Shown here in pieces: positions 55,804-64,000 of a stretch of 64,000 bases of DNA. The position numbers and the translations under genes were made by a program. The notes under the pieces were generated by a model. The model saw nothing but the letters and a program-made list of their open reading frames with translations. It did no database searches and was not told where the DNA came from. The DNA is from Rhodanobacter sp. L36 (lineage in GTDB: Bacteria > Pseudomonadota > Gammaproteobacteria > Xanthomonadales > Rhodanobacteraceae), in NCBI RefSeq assembly GCF_009765755.1, contig NZ_LMUV01000002.1, positions 767,693 to 831,692 on the forward strand. The letters are read 5' to 3'. How positions within the stretch are numbered: the stretch's first letter is position 1; every line of letters starts with the position of its first letter.

Positions 55804-57888
55804 TCATGCGCGATCGTTCATCACCATCCTGACTGCCAGCGAAAGCTCGACCTGGTTGTACGGCTTGCGCAGCAATTGCAGATCCTTGACCAGCTCTTCG
55901 GATGCGATGCGTTGCGCGGTGTAACCCGACGTGAGCAACACCGGGATGGTTGCATGACGCGCCTTCAATTCGCGCACGAGATCGATGCCGTTCATGTCGC
56001 CGGGCATGATCACGTCGGTGAAGATCAGGTCGATGCGCCCGCCGCGCTCGATCAACCGCATCGCATCGCTGCCGGTTTCCGCTTCGAGCACGGAGTAGCC
56101 GAGATTTTCGAGCAGGCTGCTGGCCACCGCGCGCACGTCATTGTCGTCCTCGACCACCAGCACGACGCCTTTTCCCTTGATCTCCGCGGTCGAATGCGTG
56201 GCGGTTTCAACCGCGACAGGTCGCGCCGTGCGCGGCAGATGGATGAACACTGTCGTGCCACTCCCGGGCTGGCTTTCGATGTTGACGAAGCCACCGGATT
56301 GGCGTGCGAAACCGTAGACCTGACTGAGCCCGAGCCCGGTGCCCTTGCCGACGTCCTTGGTGGTGAAGAACGGTTCGAACACGCGATCAACCACATCCGG
56401 TGGCATGCCCATGCCGGTGTCGCTCAACGACACCACGACGTAATCGCCCGCGGCAGCGCCGCTGGTCGCCGCGCCTTGCGCGTCCAGTTGCAGGATGCGG
56501 GTTCGTAGTGTGATCGCGCCGCCCTGGGGCATCGCGTCGCGCGCGTTGATGGCGAGATTGAGGATCGCGGTTTCCAGCTGGTGCGGGTCCGTGCGGCAAT
56601 ACCAGAGTTCAGGCGCGCGCTCGATATGCACGGTGATCGTTTCGCCGACGGCGCGATCGAGCAGGTTCTCGAACGTGCCGATCAGGTCTTCGATGCACAC
56701 CGCTTCGACGCGCAAATCCTGTCGGCGTGAGAACGCCAGCAACTGCTGGTTGAGCCGCGCGCCGCGTTCCACGCCCTGGCGCGCAGCGGCGAGATAACGC
56801 GCGGTTTTTTCGTCTTTCTCGATGCGCTGGTCGAGCATGTCGAGGCTCCCGCCGACAACCATCAGCAGGTTGTTGAAATCGTGCGCGATGCCGCCGGTGA
56901 GCTGGCCGATGGCTTCCATTTTCTGCGCCTGGCGCAGCTGTTCTTCCACGTGCCGTCGGTCGGTGACGTCGGAAATGACGCCGGCGATGCGCACCGGTTT
57001 GCCATCCTGGTAATACGTGCGGCCCTTGATCTGTACCCAGCGGATCGCCTCGTCGCTGACGCGGCGGATGCGTCGCTCGAAATCGATGAAACCGGTGCGT
57101 TTGGCGCGCGCAAACTCCACGTCCACCGCCTCGCGATCGTCCGGCAGGAATTGCGACAGCATGGTCGGCCATTCCCAGGTTCGCTCACCTGCGGTGTAGC
57201 CGAAGATCTGGTCATAACGTGCCGAACGCGTCACCACATCGTTGACCAGGTTGAGTTCCCAGTTGCCCATGTCGGCGGCATCGAGCGCGAGTTGCAGGCC
57301 ATCTTCCGCGCGACGGCGCTCGTCGATCTCGCTGGCCAGCTGCATGTTGGCCGCGGCCAGTTCGTGGCTGCGCTCGCGGCTGTGCGTGAGGTCGGTAACC
57401 ACGCCGCACAACACGCGCGGCATCTGCGCGTCGACCTTCAGATCGGCGATGGAAACATTGACCGGAACGCGCGATCCGTCCGCTGCCTGCAGCATGAATT
57501 CCGCCGAGCGCCTGGCGCCGCGGCCGCTGTCCATCAGCCGATGGAAGGCCGATGTTTCCGTGCTCACGACGAAACGTTCGATCGGTTCGCCGATCAGCGA
57601 TTCGCGCTCCGCGCCGACCAGCGTGGCGAAGCGTTGATTGCAATACAGCATGAGGCCGTGCTCGCTCAGCGTGACTGCGCCTTCCTGCATCTGCTCGATC
57701 AGCACGCGATACGGACGATCGGCGTTTTCCAGCGTGTACACCTGCTGGCCGGCCGGGCCACCGACCACCACCGCATCCACCTCGCCGTTGCGAATCGCTT
57801 CAAGCGTTTCTTCCGCTTCGCGCAGGCGATCCCGCAACTCGACGAGCTGGGCGTGGTCGGCGGCGGCGAAGTCGGGCTGGCGATTCAT
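55804..57888 (-). CDS. PAS-PAS hybrid histidine kinase of the KaiBC operon
   Basis: A 694-residue soluble hybrid kinase. Domain order: N-terminal coiled helix (10-40), PAS 1 (about 58-170), coiled linker, PAS 2 with PAC (about 195-315), HisKA with His336 in [18 protein letters not shown], HATPase (N-box [13 protein letters not shown] at about 441-453; [21 protein letters not shown]) and a C-terminal receiver (Asp625 in [14 protein letters not shown], lysine in RKPYNQV). There are no membrane helices. The start overlaps the stop of kaiB by four bases (ATGA). KaiBC-linked kinases of this kind are known in several non-cyanobacterial lineages; the output is unknown. Confidence 0.92.
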   Translation of the reverse strand: MNRQPDFAAADHAQLVELRDRLREAEETLEAIRNGEVDAVVVGGPAGQQVYTLENADRPYRVLIEQMQEGAVTLSEHGLMLYCNQRFATLVGAERESLIGEPIERFVVSTETSAFHRLMDSGRGARRSAEFMLQAADGSRVPVNVSIADLKVDAQMPRVLCGVVTDLTHSRERSHELAAANMQLASEIDERRRAEDGLQLALDAADMGNWELNLVNDVVTRSARYDQIFGYTAGERTWEWPTMLSQFLPDDREAVDVEFARAKRTGFIDFERRIRRVSDEAIRWVQIKGRTYYQDGKPVRIAGVISDVTDRRHVEEQLRQAQKMEAIGQLTGGIAHDFNNLLMVVGGSLDMLDQRIEKDEKTARYLAAARQGVERGARLNQQLLAFSRRQDLRVEAVCIEDLIGTFENLLDRAVGETITVHIERAPELWYCRTDPHQLETAILNLAINARDAMPQGGAITLRTRILQLDAQGAATSGAAAGDYVVVSLSDTGMGMPPDVVDRVFEPFFTTKDVGKGTGLGLSQVYGFARQSGGFVNIESQPGSGTTVFIHLPRTARPVAVETATHSTAEIKGKGVVLVVEDDNDVRAVASSLLENLGYSVLEAETGSDAMRLIERGGRIDLIFTDVIMPGDMNGIDLVRELKARHATIPVLLTSGYTAQRIASEELVKDLQLLRKPYNQVELSLAVRMVMNDRA

Positions 57889-58226
57889 GCGTCTTTGCGT
57901 TTGGCCTGGTCGAGCGGCGCGATGTCGAGGCCCGCAAGCACACGCTCGCGATCGGACAGGTCACCAATGATCCGCCGCAACGGTTCGGGAAGAATCTTCA
58001 CCAGTGTGGGCGTGGCGATGATCTGCAACTCCCTGGTGGCTTCCGGGTCCTGATAGACGTCGACGACTTCGAGGTCGTAACGGCCGTCCAGGTTTTCCTC
58101 GCAGATGCGACGCATGTTTTCGATCGCGCGGGTCGAACGCGGCGTCGATCCGGTGATGAACAGCCGCAGCTTGTATTGCCCTGCGCTTGGAACGCCATCA
58201 CCCCCATCGCCGTCGCGCTCGTTCAT
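57885..58226 (-). CDS. kaiB: KaiB-family protein, second (divergent) copy
   Basis: A 113-residue thioredoxin-like KaiB homologue. Core: [40 protein letters not shown] and [33 protein letters not shown] (quoted in parts). The [11 protein letters not shown] stretch departs from the VLKNPQLAEEDK-like block of cyanobacterial KaiB, whereas the neighbouring copy keeps it. It overlaps both neighbours by ATGA, so it is tightly coupled to the first kaiB and to the kinase. It may be the copy that speaks to the kinase; that is inference. Confidence 0.93.
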   Translation of the reverse strand: MNERDGDGGDGVPSAGQYKLRLFITGSTPRSTRAIENMRRICEENLDGRYDLEVVDVYQDPEATRELQIIATPTLVKILPEPLRRIIGDLSDRERVLAGLDIAPLDQAKRKDA

Positions 58227-58567
58227 GTCGTGCTCGCAAGTTTCGGACGGATGTCGAGGCCGACCAAGACGCGTTCGGTATTGGAAAGATCGCCGATCAC
58301 GCGTTTCAGCGGTGGCGGCAAGCGACGCACCAGCGTCGGCAACGCGACGATCTGGTCGCCGGCAGCGAGTTGCGGCGTAACCAGCAGATCGACCACTTCG
58401 ATCGTATAGCGGCCGGAAAGATGCTTCTCGCAGAGGTTCTTCAGGTTGGCGATGGCGGCCAGCGATTTCGGGGTCTGCCCGGCGACGTACAGGCGCAGGT
58501 TGTATTCGCCGGTGGTCGGCTCTTCACTGTCTTCCGCGGCGGCTACGGATCGGTTCGCGTCATTCAT
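58223..58567 (-). CDS. kaiB: KaiB-family protein, first (canonical-like) copy
   Basis: A 114-residue KaiB homologue with a 22-residue acidic N-terminal extension. The core [40 protein letters not shown] and [20 protein letters not shown] follows cyanobacterial KaiB closely, including the PTLxxxLPPPxxRxIGDLS block. KaiB binds the KaiC ring after changing fold and sequesters partner proteins. The ATG at 58567 overlaps the kaiC stop (ATGA 58564-58567); the longer frame upstream lies inside kaiC and is not used. Confidence 0.94.
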   Translation of the reverse strand: MNDANRSVAAAEDSEEPTTGEYNLRLYVAGQTPKSLAAIANLKNLCEKHLSGRYTIEVVDLLVTPQLAAGDQIVALPTLVRRLPPPLKRVIGDLSNTERVLVGLDIRPKLASTT

Positions 58568-60324
58568 CGTTGAGCTCCTCGCAGGATCGCCATCTGGGAG
58601 CGCTCGCTGCCTTGCGCGGTTTCGCGCGCTTCCTCCTGTTCGATCTGGGTGGTGACTTCGATTTCTTCGGTTTCCAGTGCCGCGCGCATTTCCGCGATCT
58701 GCCGCTCGACCGCCGCACGCTTGCGCGCGAGGTCGCGACGGCGACGCTCGGTGGCCTGCTGCCGCGCCAGATCGGCTTGCCGTTCGCGCGCTTCCTGCGC
58801 CACGCGCGCCGTGCCGGTGAGCACGCCGTCCGGGCCGATATACGCATCGACCATGTGGATGCCGTGATCCGACAACTGGTATTCGCGCAACTGCTTGGAG
58901 TGATTCATGCCGCGCGATTTGAGCAGGTACAGCACGCGGTTGCGCTCGCCATTGGCTTCCATGTCCTTCAGCGAGATCCACGTATCCATTAACGACGACA
59001 CGCTGCGCTCGCTCTCGGTCATCTGCTCGCCAGACGACGACAGGCTGGTGAATAGCGCGGTGATGCCCTTGCTCTTGCAGATGTCGGCGAGCCGAACCAG
59101 CGTGGCGTGGATTTCGAACGACGGCCCGCGGAAGGCGGAGATCGGATCGACCACGATGACGTTGGGCTCGAAATGTTCGATGTCACGATTCATTCGCGCC
59201 AGATGCATTTCGAAACCGTAGAGGCTCGGCCGCGCGGCCTGGAAACACAGCAGGCCGCTATCGATGTGGCGCTGAAGATCGAAGCCGACCGACTTCATGT
59301 TGCGCACGATCTGGTCGGGGGATTCCTCAAAGGCGAAGAACAGGCAGCGTTCGCCACGCTCGCACGCGGCGTTGACGAAGGCGGCGCCGAAGGTCGATTT
59401 GCCAGTACCCGCGAGGCCCGAGATGAGCACGCTGGAGCCGCGGAAGTAACCGTTCTTGCCGAGCATTTCGTCCAGCCCCGGCACGCCGGTGGACAGCGCT
59501 TCATGCGAGATGCGATGACCGAGTTCGGCCGAGGTGATCGGCAGCACGCTGATGCCGTGCTCGTCGATGAGGAACGGATATTCGTTGGTGCCATGCGACG
59601 AGCCGCGGTACTTGACGACACGCAGGCGCCGCGTGGTGACCTGCTCTTCCACGCGGTTGTCGAGCAGGATCACGCAATCGGAAACATATTCCTCGATGCC
59701 GTAGCGCGTGAGCTGACCTTCGCCGCGTTCGGCCGTGATGATCGCGGTGACGCCCTTGTCCTTGAGCCAGGCGAACAGCCGGCGCAATTCCGCGCGCAGG
59801 ATCGCGGTGTCGTCGAGGCCGGAGAACAACGCCTCGATGGTATCGAGCACGACGCGCTTGGCGCCGATCGAATCGATGGCGTGGCCGAGCCGCACGAACA
59901 GACCTTCCAGATCGTAGTCGCCGCTTTCCTCGATCTCGGCACGTTCGATATAGACGTGGTCGATGACCATCTGCTTGCGCTCGATCAGATCGGCCACGTC
60001 GTAGCCCAGCGATGCGACGTTGGTTTCCAGATCGCGTTCGCGTTCCTCGAAACTCATCAGCACGCCGTGCTCGCCGAACTCGGTGACACCCTTGATCAAA
60101 AAGGTCATCGCGAAAAGCGTCTTGCCGCAGCCGGCGGCGCCACACAGCAAAGTTGGGCGGCCGGTCGGCAGGCCGCCGAGGGTCAACGCATCCAGACCTT
60201 CAATACCGGTAGGCGATTTCGGCAGCGGCGCAAGATGGCCGGTGCCTTCGACGTCATTGGCTTTGTTGCGCTTGCTTGCCACGTGGTGCTCCGTTGCGTT
60301 GGATTTGAATCGCGCTTCATCCAC
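58564..60324 (-). CDS. kaiC: KaiC-family double-domain ATPase/autokinase
   Basis: A 586-residue RecA-like protein with two KaiC domains. CI: Walker A GAAGCGKT (62-69), catalytic glutamates Glu93/Glu94 in [13 protein letters not shown]: Walker [10 protein letters not shown] (303-311), Glu333/Glu334 in [10 protein letters not shown]. The segment [15 protein letters not shown] aligns with the autophosphorylation loop of cyanobacterial KaiC, giving Ser443 and Ser444 in place of Ser431/Thr432, and Thr436 near Thr426. After the CII domain, residues about 505-570 form a charged coiled-coil tail absent from classic KaiC. First gene of an operon with two kaiB genes and a hybrid kinase; no kaiA is present. 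Confidence 0.95.
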   Translation of the reverse strand: MDEARFKSNATEHHVASKRNKANDVEGTGHLAPLPKSPTGIEGLDALTLGGLPTGRPTLLCGAAGCGKTLFAMTFLIKGVTEFGEHGVLMSFEERERDLETNVASLGYDVADLIERKQMVIDHVYIERAEIEESGDYDLEGLFVRLGHAIDSIGAKRVVLDTIEALFSGLDDTAILRAELRRLFAWLKDKGVTAIITAERGEGQLTRYGIEEYVSDCVILLDNRVEEQVTTRRLRVVKYRGSSHGTNEYPFLIDEHGISVLPITSAELGHRISHEALSTGVPGLDEMLGKNGYFRGSSVLISGLAGTGKSTFGAAFVNAACERGERCLFFAFEESPDQIVRNMKSVGFDLQRHIDSGLLCFQAARPSLYGFEMHLARMNRDIEHFEPNVIVVDPISAFRGPSFEIHATLVRLADICKSKGITALFTSLSSSGEQMTESERSVSSLMDTWISLKDMEANGERNRVLYLLKSRGMNHSKQLREYQLSDHGIHMVDAYIGPDGVLTGTARVAQEARERQADLARQQATERRRRDLARKRAAVERQIAEMRAALETEEIEVTTQIEQEEARETAQGSERSQMAILRGAQR

Positions 60325-60421
60325 GGGCCGGCGTCACATGCGCTCGGCCGGGCTGCGGTCGAAGCGCGGACTAGGCGCAGATTCAAATCTACGGCTCGTT
60401 AGGCCGACGTGATGCCGCAAC

Positions 60422-60450
60422 AAAAAACGGACGCCACGAGGGCGTCCGTT
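60422..60450 (-). terminator. Rho-independent terminator of glnA
   Basis: AACGGACGCC (60426-60435) and GGCGTCCGTT (60441-60450) make a perfect 10-bp stem with a five-base loop; on the minus strand it is followed by a run of six T (A6 at 60422-60427). It ends glnA transcription and separates it from kaiC, whose start is about 100 bases further. Confidence 0.92.
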
Positions 60451-60511
60451 CTTGTTTGCTTCAGGAAGTTCGCGGCGATCGCTGCCGCTTCAAAGTCACA
60501 ACGTGCAGTGG

Positions 60512-61921
60512 TTACAGCGTGTAGTACATCTGGAATTCCAGCGGATGCGTGCTGGCGCGATAGCGGGTCACTTCCTTCATCTTCACTTCGATGTACGCGT
60601 CGATGAAGTCATCGGTGAATACACCGCCGGCCTTGAGGAACTCGCGATCCTTGTCCAGCGCTTCGAGCGCGGCATCGAGGCTGGAACACACCTGCGGAAT
60701 GTTCTTCTCTTCTTCCGGCGGCAGGTCGTACAGATCCTTGTCGGCCGGCGCGCCCGGGTCGATCTTGTTGATGATGCCGTCGAGGCCGGCCATCATCAGC
60801 GCGGTGAAAGTGAGGTAGCCCGACTGCATCGGATCGGGGAAACGCACTTCGATGCGGCGGCCTTTCGGGCTGGCCACGTACGGAATGCGGCAGCTTGCCG
60901 AACGGTTGCGCGCGGAGTACGCCAGCATCACCGGCGCTTCGAAGCCCGGCACCAGGCGCTTGTAGCTGTTGGTGGTGGAGTTGGCGAACGCGTTGATCGC
61001 ACGCGCGTGCTTGAAGATGCCGCCGATGTACCACAGCGCGGTCTGGCTCAGGCCGCCATAAAGATCCCCGGCGAACAGGTTAGTGCCGTCCTTCGACAGC
61101 GACTGATGCACGTGCATGCCGCTGCCGTTGTCGCCGACGATCGGCTTGGGCATGAAGGTGACCGTCTTGCCGTTCTGGTGCGCGACGTTCTTGACCACGT
61201 ACTTCATGGTGATCAGTTCGTCGGCCTTCTTCACCAGCGTATTGAACTTGACGCCGATCTCGCACTGGCCGGCGTTGGCCACCTCATGGTGGTGCACCTC
61301 GACGGTCTGGCCCAGCGACTCCAGCACCTTGCACATGTCCGCGCGCAGGTCGGCCAGCGAATCGACCGGGCTGACCGGGAAATAGCCGCCCTTGATGCCC
61401 GGACGATGGCCGGTGTTGTCGCCGTCGTACTTGTAGCGCGAACTCCACGCGGCTTCCTGCGAGCCGATCTCGTAGAACACGCGACCCATGTCGTTCTGCC
61501 AGCGCACCGAGTCGAAGATGAAGAATTCCGGCTCCGGGCCGAAGAACGCGGTATCGGCGATGCCGGTGGATTTGAGATACGCCTCGCCGCGCTTGGCGAT
61601 CGAGCGCGGGTCGCGGCCATAGGCCTGCATGGTCGACGGCTCGAGCACATCGCAATGGATGATCAGCTGCACGTGCGCGCTGAACGGGTCGAGGTGCGCG
61701 GTGTCCGGATCGGGCATCAGCACCATGTCCGATTCGTTGATGCCCTTCCAGCCGGTGATCGACGAACCGTCGAACATCTTGCCGTCCTCGAAGGTCGACT
61801 CGTCGATCGCGTGTGCCGGAAAGGTCACGTGGTGGTGCACGCCAAGCATGTCGGCGAAACGGAAGTCGACGAACTCGACCTCGTGTTCCTGGATCAGGTC
61901 GAGCACTTTATTGGCGGACAT
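60512..61921 (-). CDS. glnA: Glutamine synthetase type I
   Basis: A 469-residue dodecameric enzyme making glutamine from glutamate, ammonia and ATP. Motifs: [17 protein letters not shown] (substrate region), [17 protein letters not shown] (metal-binding glutamates), [19 protein letters not shown]-binding [17 protein letters not shown] and the adenylylation tyrosine in [16 protein letters not shown]. The last shows it is controlled by GlnE-type adenylylation. Upstream are a sigma-54 promoter and NtrC-like half-sites; a strong terminator follows. Confidence 0.97.
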   Translation of the reverse strand: MSANKVLDLIQEHEVEFVDFRFADMLGVHHHVTFPAHAIDESTFEDGKMFDGSSITGWKGINESDMVLMPDPDTAHLDPFSAHVQLIIHCDVLEPSTMQAYGRDPRSIAKRGEAYLKSTGIADTAFFGPEPEFFIFDSVRWQNDMGRVFYEIGSQEAAWSSRYKYDGDNTGHRPGIKGGYFPVSPVDSLADLRADMCKVLESLGQTVEVHHHEVANAGQCEIGVKFNTLVKKADELITMKYVVKNVAHQNGKTVTFMPKPIVGDNGSGMHVHQSLSKDGTNLFAGDLYGGLSQTALWYIGGIFKHARAINAFANSTTNSYKRLVPGFEAPVMLAYSARNRSASCRIPYVASPKGRRIEVRFPDPMQSGYLTFTALMMAGLDGIINKIDPGAPADKDLYDLPPEEEKNIPQVCSSLDAALEALDKDREFLKAGGVFTDDFIDAYIEVKMKEVTRYRASTHPLEFQMYYTL

Positions 61922-61959
61922 GGCGAAGCCTCAGTGGTGATTGATTGATGGATAGTTTT

Positions 61960-61975
61960 AGCAAGACCGATGCCA
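61960..61975 (-). promoter_or_regulatory. Sigma-54 promoter of glnA
   Basis: On the minus strand TGGCATCGGTCTTGCT has the -24 GG and -12 GC doublets separated by ten bases, the exact sigma-54 spacing, and differs from TGGCAC-N5-TTGCW at one position. The predicted start is about 28 bases before the glnA ATG. It fits control by the NtrC encoded at 50793-52199. Confidence 0.85.
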
Positions 61976-62057
61976 CGCAGCGAAACCGCATGGCACCGGC
62001 CTTTCGCGCGCGACGAGAGCGCCGTCGCCCTGATCACGCGCATCATACACGCGCAAC

Positions 62058-62076
62058 TTGCACCCTCGTTTGCACC
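62058..62076. promoter_or_regulatory. Tandem NtrC-like half-sites upstream of glnA
   Basis: TTGCACC occurs at 62058-62064 and again at 62070-62076, offset by 12 bases, about 90-115 bases upstream of the sigma-54 promoter, where NtrC enhancers normally lie. TGCACC is the half-site of the NtrC palindrome; here both halves point the same way, which is atypical. The remaining gap 61922-62123 shows no gene. Confidence 0.5.
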
Positions 62077-62123
62077 AACATACGGCAAGCAAGGCCGGGC
62101 GATCCGGGCGAATCTCACCTAGT

Positions 62124-63485
62124 TTATGCCTCGTATGCGCTCTCGCCGTGCGAGGTGATGTCCAGGCCCTCGCGCTCGGCTTCCGCACTCACTCGCAAGC
62201 CGAAGACCAGCTTCACTACCGTATAGACGATGGCCGAAACCACGCCGCTCCACACCAGGGTGATGCCCACGCCGAGCGCCTGCACGCCGACCTGCTGCGC
62301 CATGGTCGTGTTGCCCGCACCGAAGCCGGTGCCGCCCAGCGACACCGCACTGAACACGCCGGTGAGCAGGGCGCCGACAATGCCGCCGATGCCGTGCACG
62401 CCGAACACATCGAGCGCGTCGTCCGCGCGCAGGATCTTCTTCAGCCCGGTGACACCCCAGACGCAGAAGATGCTGGCCAGCGCGCCGATGACCAGCGAAC
62501 CCATCGGACCCACCGTGCCGCATGCCGGCGTGATCGCCACCAGCCCGGCCACCGCACCCGACGCACCGCCCAGCATCGAGGGCTTGCCTTTGGTGACCGC
62601 CTCGACCACGAGCCACGACAGCACCGCTGCCGCAGTCGCCAGCAACGTATTGATGAAGGCGAGCGCCGCACCACTGTTGGCTTCGAGATTGGAGCCTGCG
62701 TTGAAGCCAAACCAGCCGACCCACAGCAGCGCCGCGCCGACCATCGTGAAGGTCACGTTGTGCGGTTTCATCGGCTCGCGCCCAAGCCCGAGGCGCGGCC
62801 CGATCATGTACGCGCCGACCAGGCCGGCGATGCCCGCATTGATATGCACCACCGTGCCGCCGGCGAAATCCAGCGCGCCGCGGGCGAACATGAAACCGTC
62901 CGGCCCGTACCAGACCATGTGCGCGATCGGCAGGTAGGCGAAGGTGAACCACAACGCAGTGAACGCCAGCACCGCGCGAAAGCGCATGCGTTCGGCGAAC
63001 GAGCCGACGATCAACGCACCGGTGATGCCTGCGAAAGTGGACTGGAACACCACGAACACGTACTCGGGCAGCGCCACGCCACTGGTGAACGTGGCAGCCA
63101 GCGAATCCTTGGTCACCCCGCGCAGAAACAGCTTGTCCAGGTTGCCGATGAAGGCGTTGCCGCCGTTGAACGCCAGGCTGTAGCCGTAGATCACCCACAG
63201 CACCAGGATCATCGAGAACACCGTCATGACCTGCATGAGCACCGACAACACGTTCTTCGAGCGCACCAGCCCGCCGTAGAAAAGTGCCAAGCCCGGCACG
63301 GTCATCAACAGCACCAGCAAGGTGGACGTAAGCATCCACGCCACATCGCCCTTGTCCACCGTGGGAACGGGCGTTGCCGCCGCGGCATGAGCGCCGGGCG
63401 CGATAAACAGCAGACATATCAGCAGCAGTACCGGCAGCCACGCGGGCAGATCAAACGAACGGCGCATTACAGCCATGTCTTTCAT
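62124..63485 (-). CDS. amtB: Ammonium transporter AmtB
   Basis: A 453-residue inner-membrane channel with a cleaved signal (LLLICLLFIAPGAHA) and 11 helices. Amt signatures: ALFYGGLVRSKNVLSVLMQ, DFAGGTVVHINAGIAGLVGA (first pore histidine region), WFGFNAGSN and VFGVHGIGGIVGALLTGVF (second pore histidine). It conducts NH3/NH4+ and is blocked by GlnK, encoded 22 bases upstream. Start ATG 63485 has GAGG in place; in-frame ATGs at 63476 and 63467 are alternatives. Confidence 0.96.
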   Translation of the reverse strand: MKDMAVMRRSFDLPAWLPVLLLICLLFIAPGAHAAAATPVPTVDKGDVAWMLTSTLLVLLMTVPGLALFYGGLVRSKNVLSVLMQVMTVFSMILVLWVIYGYSLAFNGGNAFIGNLDKLFLRGVTKDSLAATFTSGVALPEYVFVVFQSTFAGITGALIVGSFAERMRFRAVLAFTALWFTFAYLPIAHMVWYGPDGFMFARGALDFAGGTVVHINAGIAGLVGAYMIGPRLGLGREPMKPHNVTFTMVGAALLWVGWFGFNAGSNLEANSGAALAFINTLLATAAAVLSWLVVEAVTKGKPSMLGGASGAVAGLVAITPACGTVGPMGSLVIGALASIFCVWGVTGLKKILRADDALDVFGVHGIGGIVGALLTGVFSAVSLGGTGFGAGNTTMAQQVGVQALGVGITLVWSGVVSAIVYTVVKLVFGLRVSAEAEREGLDITSHGESAYEA

Positions 63486-63507
63486 GGGAACCTCGCAATG
63501 GAATGAG

Positions 63508-64000
<493 letters not shown>

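Noticed and set aside
58568-58981. N-terminal extension of the first kaiB
   Set aside because: Lies inside kaiC in another frame; the ATGA overlap at 58564-58567 gives the standard KaiB length.
60379-60390. AGATTCAAATCT palindrome upstream of kaiC as an operator
   Set aside because: Only 5+5 bases, and no promoter elements could be placed around it; chance is a fair explanation.

Overview
The window is a GC-rich gammaproteobacterial chromosome segment. Gene content and style fit the Xanthomonadales, most likely Rhodanobacteraceae (Rhodanobacter, Dyella or Luteibacter-like): a zwf-pgl-edd-eda Entner-Doudoroff cluster, a GntR-controlled N-acetylglucosamine operon, a btuB receptor behind a cobalamin riboswitch, glnK-amtB next to glnA, several RND/MFS/MATE exporters, two secreted S9 peptidases and xanthomonad-style palindromic repeats. 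The genus is inference. No rRNA, tRNA, CRISPR, insertion sequence, integrase or phage gene was seen, so this looks like core and semi-accessory chromosome rather than an island.

Layout, left to right. 1-4804 (minus): a compact run of a DsrE-like protein, an orphan periplasmic binding protein, a diheme cytochrome, a TsdA-type thiosulfate dehydrogenase, a C-x5-R sulfurtransferase/phosphatase-like protein, a TauE/SafE exporter and a truncated DMT permease; it reads as a thiosulfate/sulfur oxidation locus. 4928-11058: an AraC regulator, a small unknown protein, then marR - outer-membrane lipoprotein - emrA - emrB with a clear MarR-type operator. 11128-14012: PagL-like lipid A deacylase, DUF2239 protein, MATE pump. 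14057-20633: two paralogous RND pumps, each preceded at exactly the same distance by the same 40-bp hairpin element. 20817-23012: btuB with its riboswitch. 23065-31187: nagA, nagB-II, nagR and divergently zwf, pgl, edd, eda. 31429-41202: mixed genes (flavin reductase, YceI, CadC-like regulator, P-loop kinase, S9 peptidase, TonB-like protein, carboxylesterase, an AlgZ/AlgR-type two-component pair). 41461-48498: a probable beta-1,2-glucan locus, with a GH94 NdvB-like phosphorylase divergent from a GH144-type glucanase that is coupled to a flavin disulfide reductase. 48589-55266: gnd, a secreted esterase, ntrBC and a second S9 peptidase. 55315-60324: a KaiC-KaiB-KaiB-hybrid histidine kinase operon with every junction overlapping by ATGA, followed by a single-domain response regulator. 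60512-64000: glnA, amtB, glnK and the end of a porin.

Themes. Central carbon: GlcNAc-6-P enters through nagA/nagB-II while zwf-pgl-edd-eda plus the short-form gnd give both Entner-Doudoroff and pentose-phosphate outlets. Nitrogen: ntrBC, glnA (with a sigma-54 promoter and upstream tandem NtrC-like half-sites), glnK and amtB form a local nitrogen regulon. The most unusual system is the KaiA-less KaiBC operon with two KaiB paralogues and a hybrid kinase in a non-photosynthetic bacterium. The best unexplained DNA elements are the duplicated hairpin upstream of the RND genes and a 13-bp perfect inverted repeat that buries the start codon of the AlgZ-like kinase.
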